Positions 17,491 through 26,581 of a stretch of DNA of 64,000 nt are shown one piece after another. Within the stretch, counting starts at the first letter, position 1. Each line of letters opens with the position of its first letter. The translations under genes were made by a program, and so were the position numbers. This stretch comes from Pelotomaculum sp. PtaB.Bin104 (GTDB lineage: Bacteria; Bacillota; Desulfotomaculia; Desulfotomaculales; Pelotomaculaceae), in NCBI GenBank assembly GCA_002067205.1, contig MVQL01000210.1, forward strand, positions 62,001 through 126,000, in the 5' to 3' direction. The notes beneath the pieces were generated by a model. That model saw nothing but the letters and a program-made list of their open reading frames with translations, did no database searches and was not told the DNA's origin.

Positions 17491-19196
17491 ATTTTAACCT
17501 CCCTCGCGTATTCCATGTACCTTCTGCTTGCCCCGAAAAGAAACAGGAAAGCAAATACCCCTGCTGTATAAAAATCAAGGTAATTCTGCTCCAGCTGCAG
17601 CTGCGCGGGTCCGTCATCGACCGAAACCTCGAATACCTGCACAGACTGGCTTTCCGGCGGCGCTGCAGAGACATCCGGGGTATTTGAAGCGGCGGCTAAA
17701 GCCTCCTTCCCCGCCAGATACCGCCCGTTTTCCACCGGCGCCTCCGGCTCGTCAGGTTCCTCCGGTTCAACAAGCTCCTCCGGGATTTCGTCGGCGCTCT
17801 CAGGCTCAGAGGTGTCCATATCCGTTTCCGTCGGGGCTTGCTCATCGGGCTCCGGCGCAGGTGGCTCCGGCTGTTCCTCCTGCGCTTCAGGCTCTTCCTC
17901 AAGCGCAACAATCTGCCCATTACCAGCCTGCTCCTGGTTTGGCCCATTCACAACGCTGCTGGCCGTCAAGCCCCCAACTACCGTCTTTACGGTGATGACG
18001 GCCGTGCCCGGCCCGACAACCGTCACCAGGCCGTTGTTATCCACCGTGGCCACACTGGTGTCGCTGGAACTCCAGAGCACGCTCTTGTCGACGGCATTGC
18101 TGGGGCCTACGGTCGCCGACAGCTCGTAGGTGCTGCCGATTTTGAGGTTGACTGCGTTCTGATCCAGGGTCACCCCGGTGGGCGGTCCGCCGGGCAGCTT
18201 GGCCCGCTCGGCTGCCCTGCCCGTGAAATCAGCTTTGTAGGTGAAGGTGACGAAATCACTGTTCAGCTTACCGGGCCCAATGGTTATAGCCTTGATAATT
18301 GTGTCCTCGTTAATTTCTATCGGTTTGTTGACGCTGTCCAAATCATCCCGCAGCGGCCACCACCGGCCGGCGCTCGCGTTAAACATGGGACTGTTCAAGG
18401 TCGGGGTACTGCCGTCCGTTGTGTAATAAATCTTATCCATGTCATTACGCTTGGTGCTCAGTCTTATCAAGGCACCCGCCGGCACCTCACCCTCGTCAGT
18501 ATCAGCCTTTGGATTATCCCATTTTGGGGGAGGAGTGGTGAGCACTTCGATTCTATTTACATATTTTAAAAATAATGGATTCGTCTGCTCGGTTACTACC
18601 CGCTGTCCAACTACCAGGAGCAATGAGTCCCTGTCATTCATAGCTGCCGGTTCACTATTATCCTCGGCGCTATTCAAGGCCAGAATCGGTTCCACCTCTT
18701 CCGCATCCGCCGGAGAGCCCGGTATACTCCCGTCAGAGGGGTGATTATCCATTAAGTATGGATAATCATATCTCTTATCGTTTAACAACTCCTGTACCGT
18801 AAGCGTCACTTCAAAACCATCGTTCGATAGAAACTTGACCAGCGTGGCATCTTCTTTGAGTCCCGCTAAATCAAACAGAGTCCGCAATTTGACCCCTTCT
18901 GCAATATACCATTTCTTGGTGGGCCAGGTGTTTATCACACTATATACGTGCTGGTATTGTTCCATTGCCTGAAGCTGTTCGAGGGTTATCGTTAAGGGAT
19001 TGGTTACCCCTTCGCCGGTAATTTCAACTGATTTCGACGGATCAGCAAGGGCGACACATGGCGCTACAAAAGCGGCAAGCAGCAGTAAACCTAGGAAAGC
19101 CAGCGAAAGTTGGCAGTAACTCTTTATTAAGCAGAGAGATACGGTGTGTCTTTTTTCCGCCACCGGTGTATCTCCTTTCCTTTTGTCAGCCTGCAT
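17487..19196 (-). CDS. SUOX-like / chitobiase-C protein with Pro/Glu-rich stalk and C-terminal membrane helix
   Basis: 569 residues, ATG start with GGAGGG upstream. Signal or N-terminal helix 25-50; SUOX-like module 53-225; chitobiase C-terminal-like module 228-325; BIG2-type Ig domain (about 340-420; LWSSSDTSVATV); a stalk of about 80 residues made mostly of Pro, Glu, Asp and Ala (425-505); and a C-terminal membrane helix (about 545-562) with a basic tail RRYMEYAREVKM. The design recalls TonB in reverse orientation: a stiff acidic/proline stalk linking a membrane helix to an outer binding domain. Its stop overlaps the start of the ExbB-like gene, which supports a physical partnership. Confidence 0.82.
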   Translation of the reverse strand: MQADKRKGDTPVAEKRHTVSLCLIKSYCQLSLAFLGLLLLAAFVAPCVALADPSKSVEITGEGVTNPLTITLEQLQAMEQYQHVYSVINTWPTKKWYIAEGVKLRTLFDLAGLKEDATLVKFLSNDGFEVTLTVQELLNDKRYDYPYLMDNHPSDGSIPGSPADAEEVEPILALNSAEDNSEPAAMNDRDSLLLVVGQRVVTEQTNPLFLKYVNRIEVLTTPPPKWDNPKADTDEGEVPAGALIRLSTKRNDMDKIYYTTDGSTPTLNSPMFNASAGRWWPLRDDLDSVNKPIEINEDTIIKAITIGPGKLNSDFVTFTYKADFTGRAAERAKLPGGPPTGVTLDQNAVNLKIGSTYELSATVGPSNAVDKSVLWSSSDTSVATVDNNGLVTVVGPGTAVITVKTVVGGLTASSVVNGPNQEQAGNGQIVALEEEPEAQEEQPEPPAPEPDEQAPTETDMDTSEPESADEIPEELVEPEEPDEPEAPVENGRYLAGKEALAAASNTPDVSAAPPESQSVQVFEVSVDDGPAQLQLEQNYLDFYTAGVFAFLFLFGASRRYMEYAREVKM

Positions 19197-19289
19197 GTTA
19201 ACCCTCCTTTCACTATGCTGCTTTTATCACCCGGCGTTTGCCTGCAAACTACGTAACGGCAGTCGCAGCTTTTTGGCGGCTATACTCTA

Positions 19290-22200
19290 TCAACTATTTG
19301 ACGGTCTTATATTCAACGCATTAATGATGACCGTCACAGCCTCAGCCCTGGTTACGTTGCCCTGAGGCCCGATGGTATTATCAGGGTACCCTTTCATAAT
19401 TCCATGCGCGGCCGCAGTGTTGACGGCTTCCACAGCCCAACCGGAAATGACGCCGCTATCGGCAAAGGAAGGACTTCCTGCTGCTGGTTCTATTTTGGCT
19501 GCTTTGACAATCATCACGGCCATCTGCTCGCGGGTAATCTGATCGTCCGGACCAAAATTAACGTAGTCATAACCGTTAGCTATCCCGCAGGCTGCGGCCG
19601 TAGCAATATATTCTCCGGCCCAGTGCCCGGCCGTGTCGGCAAAGCTTTTGCCTTCCTTATGCTCCAGCCCGAATGCCTTCACCAGCACAGTGATAAATTC
19701 AGCCCTGCTAATGGGATGATCAGGCCGGAAAGTCCCGTCGGGATACCCGCTGATGCATCCCGTGGCTAGGAGCTTGTTGATGTTGTCAAAAGCCCAGTGG
19801 CCGTTGATGTCTGTCAGTGCCGTCTCCTTTATCGCTGCCATTACGGCAAACCTGGTAAAGTGGTCCACCTGCACAGTCACCGTGTTACCTGACACAGTGC
19901 CGCCGATGTTTATCCACTCACCCAAAAATTCGTCGTAGTAAAAGATGGCCGGAGTCTCACCCGCGCTTATAGCGCCGGGATCGAAACTCAGCGTGATAGT
20001 CACACTCTTAGTAAATTTGTAGCTTTTCTCGCCATCCACACTAAACTCGTATACGCTGCCCAGCAGCTTAAAACCTGAAGGCACGGCAGGCGGTGCGGTT
20101 ACGATTTGGATCTCGACCTCCGCGCCTTTGTCTGTCAGCGCTCCGGCCGGTATAACGATGCTGGCGTTGCCGAGGCTTACTTTGCCGCCCTCTTGTGTTG
20201 AAATTGTATTTTTCGTGCTTGCGTCTGCCTTCACTTTATAGGTAAAGTTGACGACATCGCTGTCCTCCCTACCCGGTCCAATTACTATTGCTTTGATGGT
20301 GGTGTCCTTTGTAATTTCGTTCGGATGATTAATAGTGTCCAGGACATCCGCTCTTGACGACCACCACCGGCTGGCGATCCAGTTATATATCGGACTGTCC
20401 AGGGTCGGGGTACTGCCGTTTGTTGTGTAATAGATTTTGTCAGCATCGTTGAACTCACTGCTTAGCTTTACCAGAGTCCCCGGGGCTACCTCGCCGCTAT
20501 CCGGCTCCGCCTCCGGCTCATCCCACTGCTCAGGCTCGCTGGTCAGCACCTCGATTTTATTTAATTTCTTAACAAACAATTCACCAGTCTGTTCTGTGAC
20601 AGCCCGCTGCCCCAACATCAGCAGCAAAGCGTTCACATCATTCATATCATCAGGATCGTCACTACCTTCGGCGCTTTCCAGACCGAGGATAGCCTCTACC
20701 TGTTGCCTTCCTGCGGAAGAACCGGGCACCTGCCCGAGATTTTCATCATTATCCTTTAATCCCGGGAAATAATAACGCTTGTCTTTAAACAACTCCTGTA
20801 CCGTAAGAGTCCTTTTAAAGCCGTCGCTCGCAGAAAATTTAATCAGTTTGGCGCTGCTTTTCATCCCTGCCTCATTGAGCAGGTCTCTTAATTTAACCCC
20901 TTTTCCCACATACCATTTCTTGGTGGGCCAGGTGTTGATTGCGCTGTATACGTGTTCATATTGGTCCATTGCCTTAAGCTGGGTCAAGGTATATGTCTTT
21001 TCAGTCGCCACCCCGTCCCCTGTGATTGTCAGTATCACATCTTCGTCAGGCTCGGTCGGACCACCGCCGCCATTACTGGCCTTAATTACCTGCGTCACAT
21101 AGGCGTCCACATAACCGGCTGCCTGTAACACTATAATATATTCCCCGGCAGCGTTGAACACGTCCCCATCAATGGTGATCACACCGGCGGTGTCTGTCGA
21201 ATATTGCTCAGCACTTAACGCCACATCATCCACGGTTATTCCGGTGATCGCCACCCGCCAGGCTCCATCATCTGCAAATGTAAGCTCTATCTTCTGCCCA
21301 GCTACGTTATCCGTATCATCAGCAAATAGCTCCGGGGGGGCGTTCAATGCTGATACCATCATCTGCGTCACACAGGCGTCTGCGTACCCGGCTGCTTGGA
21401 TTACTATACGGTAATCCCCGGCCTGCTTAAATACACCAGCCTTTATGATCAGTTTGCCTTCGTCCACTACATAGTCGTCTTCTGCCAAAAGTGTACCGCC
21501 CACGCTCACGGTGGTAATTGCCGTCCGCCAGGACTGGTCGTCCGTAAAGGTAAGCTCCACCGGTTGCCCGATTATGTTATCAGTGGCATCAGCCGTCAAC
21601 ACCGGGGGATCAGGTACCTGGTAAGAAAAAGTAACGATATCACTATCGTACTTACCGGGGCCAATTGTTACTGCCTTAATGATGGTATCCTTTGTAATTT
21701 CGATCGGGTGATTAACCTGATCCAGTTCATCCGCTCGTGAAGACCACCACCGGCTGGCAATCCAGTTGTACATGGGGCAGTCTATGGTCGGGTCACTGCC
21801 GTCCGTGGTGTAATGTACTTTATCATCGTCGTTATAAACACTGCTCAGTTTTACCAGAGTCCCCGGTGCTGCATCGCCACTTGCCGGGTCTGCCTCCGGC
21901 TTATCCCACTTTACCGGCTCACTGGTCAGCACCTCAATTTTTTCTACATACTTAGCAAACAATTGACTCGTTTGCTCGGTGACAGCCCGCTGACCCATCA
22001 TCAACAACAGTGCCTCTCTATCGTCCATAAATGCAGGATTGTCAGTGCCCTCGGCGCTCACCAGAGCAAGGATGGGCTCCACCTCCTCCGCACCCGTGGG
22101 AGAACCGGGAACCTGACCGAGATTGGGATCATTTTCTTTTAGCAGCGGGAAATAAAAACGCTTATCCTTTAGTAATTCCTTTACCGTAAGAGTCGCTGTA

Positions 22201-22604
22201 TAGCTGTCACGCGAAGTAAACTTAATCAGCGTGGCCTCTTCTTTTATACCTGCCGCAGCAAGCAGGTCTCTCAATTTAACCCCTTTCCCTACATACCATT
22301 TTTTAGTGGGCCAGGTATTGATTGCACTATAAACGTGCTGATATTGTTCCATTGCCTGTAGTTGGTCCAAGGTATACTCTTTAGGAGTTGTCACACCTGC
22401 TCCGGTAATCCGCAACGCAACATCTTCACCGGCAAAGACAGCAGTGGGTGCCACCAGGGCGAACGAACCAAAAAGCAGCAGCAAACCCAGGACGGTCAGC
22501 AATAATTTATAGGGACCGGGGACATACTTATGGGCGTGACCCTCTTCCGCTAATGGCTTGTCCACTTTCCTCTCATCAGACTGCGTGATCCTCTCCCCCT
22601 TCAC
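19290..22604 (-). CDS. Large SLH-anchored double SUOX-like / double HID surface protein
   Basis: 1104 residues. Hydrophobic export segment at 31-58; SUOX-like 1 (62-235); chitobiase-like 1 (240-335); two HID/DUF1533 modules (337-510; DNIIGQPVELTF and DNVAGQKIELTF); SUOX-like 2 (518-690); chitobiase-like 2 (695-785); ZU5-like domain (795-920); three SLH repeats (925-1104). HID modules bind haemoprotein in streptococcal Shr, so a ligand-capture role is plausible but unproven here. The start is uncertain: GTG at 22604 has no good ribosome site, and GTG at 22565 is an alternative. It is the second gene after the tandem riboswitches. Confidence 0.83.
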   Translation of the reverse strand: MKGERITQSDERKVDKPLAEEGHAHKYVPGPYKLLLTVLGLLLLFGSFALVAPTAVFAGEDVALRITGAGVTTPKEYTLDQLQAMEQYQHVYSAINTWPTKKWYVGKGVKLRDLLAAAGIKEEATLIKFTSRDSYTATLTVKELLKDKRFYFPLLKENDPNLGQVPGSPTGAEEVEPILALVSAEGTDNPAFMDDREALLLMMGQRAVTEQTSQLFAKYVEKIEVLTSEPVKWDKPEADPASGDAAPGTLVKLSSVYNDDDKVHYTTDGSDPTIDCPMYNWIASRWWSSRADELDQVNHPIEITKDTIIKAVTIGPGKYDSDIVTFSYQVPDPPVLTADATDNIIGQPVELTFTDDQSWRTAITTVSVGGTLLAEDDYVVDEGKLIIKAGVFKQAGDYRIVIQAAGYADACVTQMMVSALNAPPELFADDTDNVAGQKIELTFADDGAWRVAITGITVDDVALSAEQYSTDTAGVITIDGDVFNAAGEYIIVLQAAGYVDAYVTQVIKASNGGGGPTEPDEDVILTITGDGVATEKTYTLTQLKAMDQYEHVYSAINTWPTKKWYVGKGVKLRDLLNEAGMKSSAKLIKFSASDGFKRTLTVQELFKDKRYYFPGLKDNDENLGQVPGSSAGRQQVEAILGLESAEGSDDPDDMNDVNALLLMLGQRAVTEQTGELFVKKLNKIEVLTSEPEQWDEPEAEPDSGEVAPGTLVKLSSEFNDADKIYYTTNGSTPTLDSPIYNWIASRWWSSRADVLDTINHPNEITKDTTIKAIVIGPGREDSDVVNFTYKVKADASTKNTISTQEGGKVSLGNASIVIPAGALTDKGAEVEIQIVTAPPAVPSGFKLLGSVYEFSVDGEKSYKFTKSVTITLSFDPGAISAGETPAIFYYDEFLGEWINIGGTVSGNTVTVQVDHFTRFAVMAAIKETALTDINGHWAFDNINKLLATGCISGYPDGTFRPDHPISRAEFITVLVKAFGLEHKEGKSFADTAGHWAGEYIATAAACGIANGYDYVNFGPDDQITREQMAVMIVKAAKIEPAAGSPSFADSGVISGWAVEAVNTAAAHGIMKGYPDNTIGPQGNVTRAEAVTVIINALNIRPSNS

Positions 22605-22697
22605 TAGATACCATGATAATCAATAAGAATATTGATTGTGTACCGACTTCGTTTCGCTATTCACAGATTGTAATATAAAGCCCGTAAGCTAAACCTT

Positions 22698-23255
22698 TCA
22701 ACCGCTTCCCCAGCCCTTATTTTGTTTAACCAGTTGCAATACTTTATAAGCAATACTGCCACCCAGCCCTCCAGATAAAGCTGCCACAGTCAAAGCAAGC
22801 ACTAAGGGTACAACAGGCAGCCGGAAATATATTATGTTTACTAAGGCCGAGCCTGAAATATTGGCGACCAGACCCGCCAGAAAAGCGCAGAGTAAACAGC
22901 ATACCCGGTGTCCCATTAAAAAAAGCAGCAGGTCAACAGCTAGGCCGGGTAATGTATAACTAAGCAAAGTCATCACCCCGTGCGAACCAAAAATCCCCGC
23001 ACCAAAAACCATCAATGCCTGCACAACCCCAATCATAGTGGCCGCTCCCGGTTTGCCTACAATTCCTGCCCCGAGAACAAGCCAAAACATGTAAAACCCA
23101 CCGGCCACCACCCCGCCGGGAATCAACAGCGGCCCGGTGATAATATGGCAAAGGGGCACAATAAGCGGTTTGCTGGCAATACCCAGGGCGGATATCATCG
23201 CGATGATTATTAAATCGAATACTGAAAACTTATCGAGCATTTTGTACAACGGCAA
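22698..23255 (-). CDS. ECF transporter S-component-like membrane protein
   Basis: 185 residues with about six membrane helices. The N-terminal FDLIIIAMISALGIASKP and the pattern GKPGAATMIGVVQAL resemble vitamin and metal-precursor S-components such as YkoE-type proteins. TTG start at 23255 with GGAGG 9 bases upstream. No EcfT or EcfA gene is present in the window, so it would use a shared energising module, or work with the ExbB/DUF2149 pair (inference). It is the first gene after the tandem Moco-type riboswitches, making a Mo/W- or pterin-related substrate the leading guess. The family call rests on helix pattern and short motifs only. Confidence 0.62.
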   Translation of the reverse strand: MPLYKMLDKFSVFDLIIIAMISALGIASKPLIVPLCHIITGPLLIPGGVVAGGFYMFWLVLGAGIVGKPGAATMIGVVQALMVFGAGIFGSHGVMTLLSYTLPGLAVDLLLFLMGHRVCCLLCAFLAGLVANISGSALVNIIYFRLPVVPLVLALTVAALSGGLGGSIAYKVLQLVKQNKGWGSG

Positions 23256-23526
23256 TCTTATTTGCCTCCATCAAGCAAGGATTTGCACGAAATCGGATAT
23301 CTCCCGGCAGTGTTAGGCTTGAGAGGATTTTAATCCGGAAGGTTCTCGTAAAATGCTGTACTCGGTGAAATAAGACTAAACATCCTGGGCGTAAGCCAGG
23401 ATAATATCCTTACTGTCGCCCCATATGTCGATATACCGTCCATTACTAATCTATGTTCAACAATATCTGATTATAGCCTGGCCGCTAAAAACTCGAATAT
23501 TCGTACATAACTCTTTGTTTAAAATT

Positions 23527-23676
23527 TAATGCCGGACAAGCTTAGTGAAAATTTAAGCTGGCCGGCATTTTCGCCAAATCCAACTCTCCTTTTCACATTG
23601 GAAGGCACACTGGTTTCCCGATGTACCTGATGGCCGACAACCGTGGTTTGTCTTTAGGTGGTGCGGCTCGGAGAGC
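23527..23676 (-). promoter_or_regulatory. Moco-type riboswitch B2 (second of tandem pair) with terminator
   Basis: Minus strand: closing stem CTCTCCGAGCC/GGAAAAGGAG-type pairing (CTCTCC with GGAGAG), hairpin ACATCGG-GAAA-CCAGTGT and GTGCCTTCC. The tetraloop receptor is degraded (CCTAAA...CACGG). The terminator (23527-23569) pairs ATGCCGG with CCGGCAT and is followed by TAAATTTTAAA. It lies between element B1 and the S-component gene. Confidence 0.8.
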
Positions 23677-23704
23677 AATATATAAAACTGGAAATATGTT
23701 AGCA

Positions 23705-23857
23705 AATAAAAAGCTTTGCCCTGTTGCAGAAAAGGCAAAGCTTTACATCAAGAATAAAGCATAAACCCCTTTCCACAATGGGAGGCGCACCAGTTTCCCG
23801 GTGTACCCAACGAACGGACAACCATACCGTTGGCGTAGGTTGCCTGTTTCGGAAGTT
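23705..23857 (-). promoter_or_regulatory. Moco-type riboswitch B1 (first of tandem pair) with terminator
   Basis: Minus strand: closing stem AAACTTC with GGGGTTT (a different closing stem from the CTCC/GGAG of its siblings, with pairing kept), receptor CCTACG...TATGG, hairpin ACACCGG-GAAA-CTGGTGC and GCGCCTCCC. The terminator (23705-23744) pairs AAAGCTTTGCC with GGGCAAAGCTTT and ends TTTTTATTTG. It feeds directly into element B2, so two switches in series control the surface operon. Confidence 0.82.
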
Positions 23858-24108
23858 TACTATACTATGGTATGAATACATAATTCTACATAAATATCTA
23901 TGTTCCTCTATAAAAATAAAAAAATTTAATTATTGGAGCTTTATACATAGTTAACAATGTAATTTGCTCAATTTCCTTCTTTCTGATATGCTTTAATTTA
24001 TAAATCGTAACTATTGAGTTACTTGTTTTTTGTTGCAGACAAATTTCACAGATAAAACTGGTATATAATTAGTCAATTACCTTATTAAATAAATAGAGTG
24101 ATTAGATA

Positions 24109-25278
24109 GTGCAGGATACGTCTGATAATAAATCTATAAACAAAAAGCCTCCATCCTTTCACAACCGTTTTGATCGTTTTGAATGGGCAGGTGCTTTTGG
24201 TGACCTGGGCACACTCATCCCTTTTGTAACAGGTTATATCACTGTTATGCATATGGACCCCCAGGGTGTGCTTTTAATGCTGGGCCTATTAATGATCGGC
24301 TCGGGGATGTTTTATCGAACACCTATGTCAGTTCAGCCAATGAAAGCCATTGGCGGTGCTGCCATTGCCCAGGCGGCAACTATTACCCCCGGTATGGTTT
24401 GGGGAGCAGGTATTTTTACCGGCCTGCTCTGGCTGGCGCTCGGGCTGACCGGTACTTTAAAATTTATCTCCAACCTGATTACACAGCCGGTAAGCAGGGG
24501 AATCGTCCTGGGGCTGGGCCTGCTGTTTATGATGGAAGGACTTCGAATGATGCAGACGGAATTAATTGTGGCTGTAATCGCCCTAGCCCTTGCCTTTGCC
24601 CTGCTCACCAACAAGCGCCTGCCGGCGATGTTCGTCTTAATCATCTTCGGGGTGATCATTGCTTTGCTGCGTGACCCTAATCTGGGGAGAGAGTTGTCCG
24701 CGATCCACTGGAACTTACGCCTGCCGAATTTTACCCTGGGGCAGATTACATGGGCCGAATTCCTAACCGGAGCGTTGATATTGGGCATACCCCAGGTGCC
24801 GCTGACCTTGGGCAACTCAGTGATCGCCACAGTTGAGGAAAACAACCGGTTGTTTCCGGAGCGGCCGGTTACAGAAAAAAAAATAGCCACCTCGCTTGGT
24901 CTGCTAAACTTAATCTCGCCTATATACGGAGGGATACCCGTCTGCCACGGTGCAGGCGGCATGGCCGGCCATGTCCGCTTCGGAGCCCGCACCGGCGGGG
25001 CGCTGATCATTCTTGGTGCAATATTACTGGTGACATCCCTATTCTTTAGCAGTTCAATAGTCTTGATCTTCAAGGTATTTCCCGCATCTATCCTAGGTGT
25101 AATATTATTTATTGCGGGCTTGGAATTAGCGGTCTCCGCGAGGGATGTGGGGAAAGAAAAAACCGATTATTTTACTTGGATGGTTACAGCCGGTTTTTCT
25201 ATTTGGAATATGGGTGCGGGGTTTGTGGCCGGCCTGATCGTGCAGGAGCTGCTGAAGAGGAAGCTATTAAAGATTTGA
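24109..25278 (+). CDS. MOT1-type molybdate transporter
   Basis: 389 residues with ten or more hydrophobic segments. Hallmarks of the MOT1/sulfate-transporter-related family are present: GAFGDLGTLIPFV near residue 30, PMSVQPMKAIGG near 72, and VCHGAGGMAGHVRFGARTGG near 281-300. These proteins move molybdate (some move sulfate) across the inner membrane with high affinity. GTG start; only a weak GAGTG precedes it. It is divergent from the riboswitch-controlled surface operon and followed by its own terminator at 25305. No Moco-type element lies upstream, so it is probably not under the same control. Tungstate transport cannot be excluded. Confidence 0.85.
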   Translation: MQDTSDNKSINKKPPSFHNRFDRFEWAGAFGDLGTLIPFVTGYITVMHMDPQGVLLMLGLLMIGSGMFYRTPMSVQPMKAIGGAAIAQAATITPGMVWGAGIFTGLLWLALGLTGTLKFISNLITQPVSRGIVLGLGLLFMMEGLRMMQTELIVAVIALALAFALLTNKRLPAMFVLIIFGVIIALLRDPNLGRELSAIHWNLRLPNFTLGQITWAEFLTGALILGIPQVPLTLGNSVIATVEENNRLFPERPVTEKKIATSLGLLNLISPIYGGIPVCHGAGGMAGHVRFGARTGGALIILGAILLVTSLFFSSSIVLIFKVFPASILGVILFIAGLELAVSARDVGKEKTDYFTWMVTAGFSIWNMGAGFVAGLIVQELLKRKLLKI

Positions 25279-25304
25279 GTTTGAAGGACGCTACAACAAA
25301 AATT

Positions 25305-25356
25305 AAGGCGCAGGTCCCCGGTAGATAACACGACGCGGCCTTGCGCCTTTGTCTTT
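25305..25356 (+). terminator. Intrinsic terminator of the MOT1 gene
   Basis: Stem AAGGCGCAGG (25305-25314) with CCTTGCGCCTT (25339-25349), then TTGTCTTT. It starts 26 bases after the MOT1 stop codon. Confidence 0.65.
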
Positions 25357-25688
25357 GCAGCAAACGGATAACTCGTTTTGTTAATATCCTTGGTTGCCTT
25401 CAACCGGTACAACGGACTGATCGTAAAAAAACGTCCCTGAGCTAGCCTGCATCCTCCCAACTAATTGGATTAACTTGTATCGGGAAGTGGCTAATTTCTC
25501 CACTTCAACTATATAAATTTAACTTGATTTAAAGCGTGGTCTGGAGTAAAAGGCTTTCAGCAGTAAAGGAAACAGATAAATTCCCCAAGCGAACTGTCAA
25601 AAATGGACTGTTGTCTCTATGCTGCAGATGAGGAACAGCTGAGATATAACACTATATTAACCAACCAACGCTAAGTTGCGGTTTACAG
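25357..25688. other. Intergenic, no gene seen
   Basis: 332 bases between the MOT1 terminator and the stop of tupB (minus strand). I see only a small GAAGTGG/CCACTTC hairpin near 25483-25507 and no credible reading frame or riboswitch signature. Confidence 0.5.
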
Positions 25689-26393
25689 TCACCTGCCCCT
25701 TTGTTGTCCTATGGTTATGGCTGCGGTGATAAAAAAAGTCAGTCCTAGCAGGATAATACTAAGAGCGGTGGCAAACTCATATTCTCCTTTATTAACCGAT
25801 AAAACAGTAGATGTGGTCAGCACCATTGTTGAGCCTTTCAGATTGCCGCCAACCATCATGGAGGCGCCCACCTCAGAAATTGCTCCGCCAAAACCGGCTA
25901 TTATTGCAGTCAGCAAACCCAGCTTGGCCTCTCTTAAAAGCAGCCAGAGCAGTTGCAGGTTTGACGCTCCTAGAGCCAGGATCTGCATCCTGATTTTTGG
26001 ATTCAAGGACTGGATGGCCGCGATGGTGAAGCCGGTAATTATCGGTGCGGCTATGATCACTTGAGCGGTGATCATGGCTGTAGGGGTATAAAGCAATCCC
26101 AACAAGCCCAAAGGTCCGTAGCGGCTCAAAGTCAAAGACACAAAAAGGCCTACTACCACGGGGGGCAGGCCCATGCCCAGGTTGACCAGGCTGACAATCA
26201 GCCGGCGTCCCGGAAAAGAAGACAGGGCAATGATTGTTCCCAGGGGTATTCCAATAAGCATACCAATCAGCGTTGCCGTGCCGGAAACATGGAGGGTGCG
26301 GTATACTATTTCCATGACCTCGCTGTTTCCAGTCAGCAAAAGACGCATTGCCTCAATCAGGCCTTGCCAGTAAACACCCAAACAAACCACCAC
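25689..26393 (-). CDS. tupB: Tungstate ABC transporter permease TupB
   Basis: 234 residues, five or more membrane helices, with the binding-protein-dependent permease EAA-type loop near 150-175 (LGASNLQLLWLLLREAKLGL) and GGAISEVGASMMVGGNLKG, which closely matches tungstate-type permeases. The frame opens with a GTG at 26393, but a TTG at 26381 is 8 bases from AGGTGG and may be the true start. It is the last gene of the minus-strand tup operon. A gap of 244 bases holding a strong hairpin separates it from tupC, so its expression may be lower or separately timed. Confidence 0.88.
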   Translation of the reverse strand: MVVCLGVYWQGLIEAMRLLLTGNSEVMEIVYRTLHVSGTATLIGMLIGIPLGTIIALSSFPGRRLIVSLVNLGMGLPPVVVGLFVSLTLSRYGPLGLLGLLYTPTAMITAQVIIAAPIITGFTIAAIQSLNPKIRMQILALGASNLQLLWLLLREAKLGLLTAIIAGFGGAISEVGASMMVGGNLKGSTMVLTTSTVLSVNKGEYEFATALSIILLGLTFFITAAITIGQQRGR

Positions 26394-26581
26394 CTAACAA
26401 ATGCGGCATGCGCCGGTTTCACAAACAGACAACGTTTCATTTAAAGGCTTTTCTGCCCATAATACATTTCTTTACTTAATTTAATTAAATATGAACGTCG
26501 ATTAATAAAAAGGCTGTCCTTATGACAAGCATTTAAATTTCTCTTCACACTAAATCCTTAACCAATTGCCGACCATTGGCC

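Noticed and set aside
16545-19196. TonB-dependent outer-membrane uptake system
   Set aside because: No TonB receptor or outer-membrane protein is present, and SLH anchors plus lipoproteins point to a thick-wall cell; the analogy is kept only as a mechanical one.
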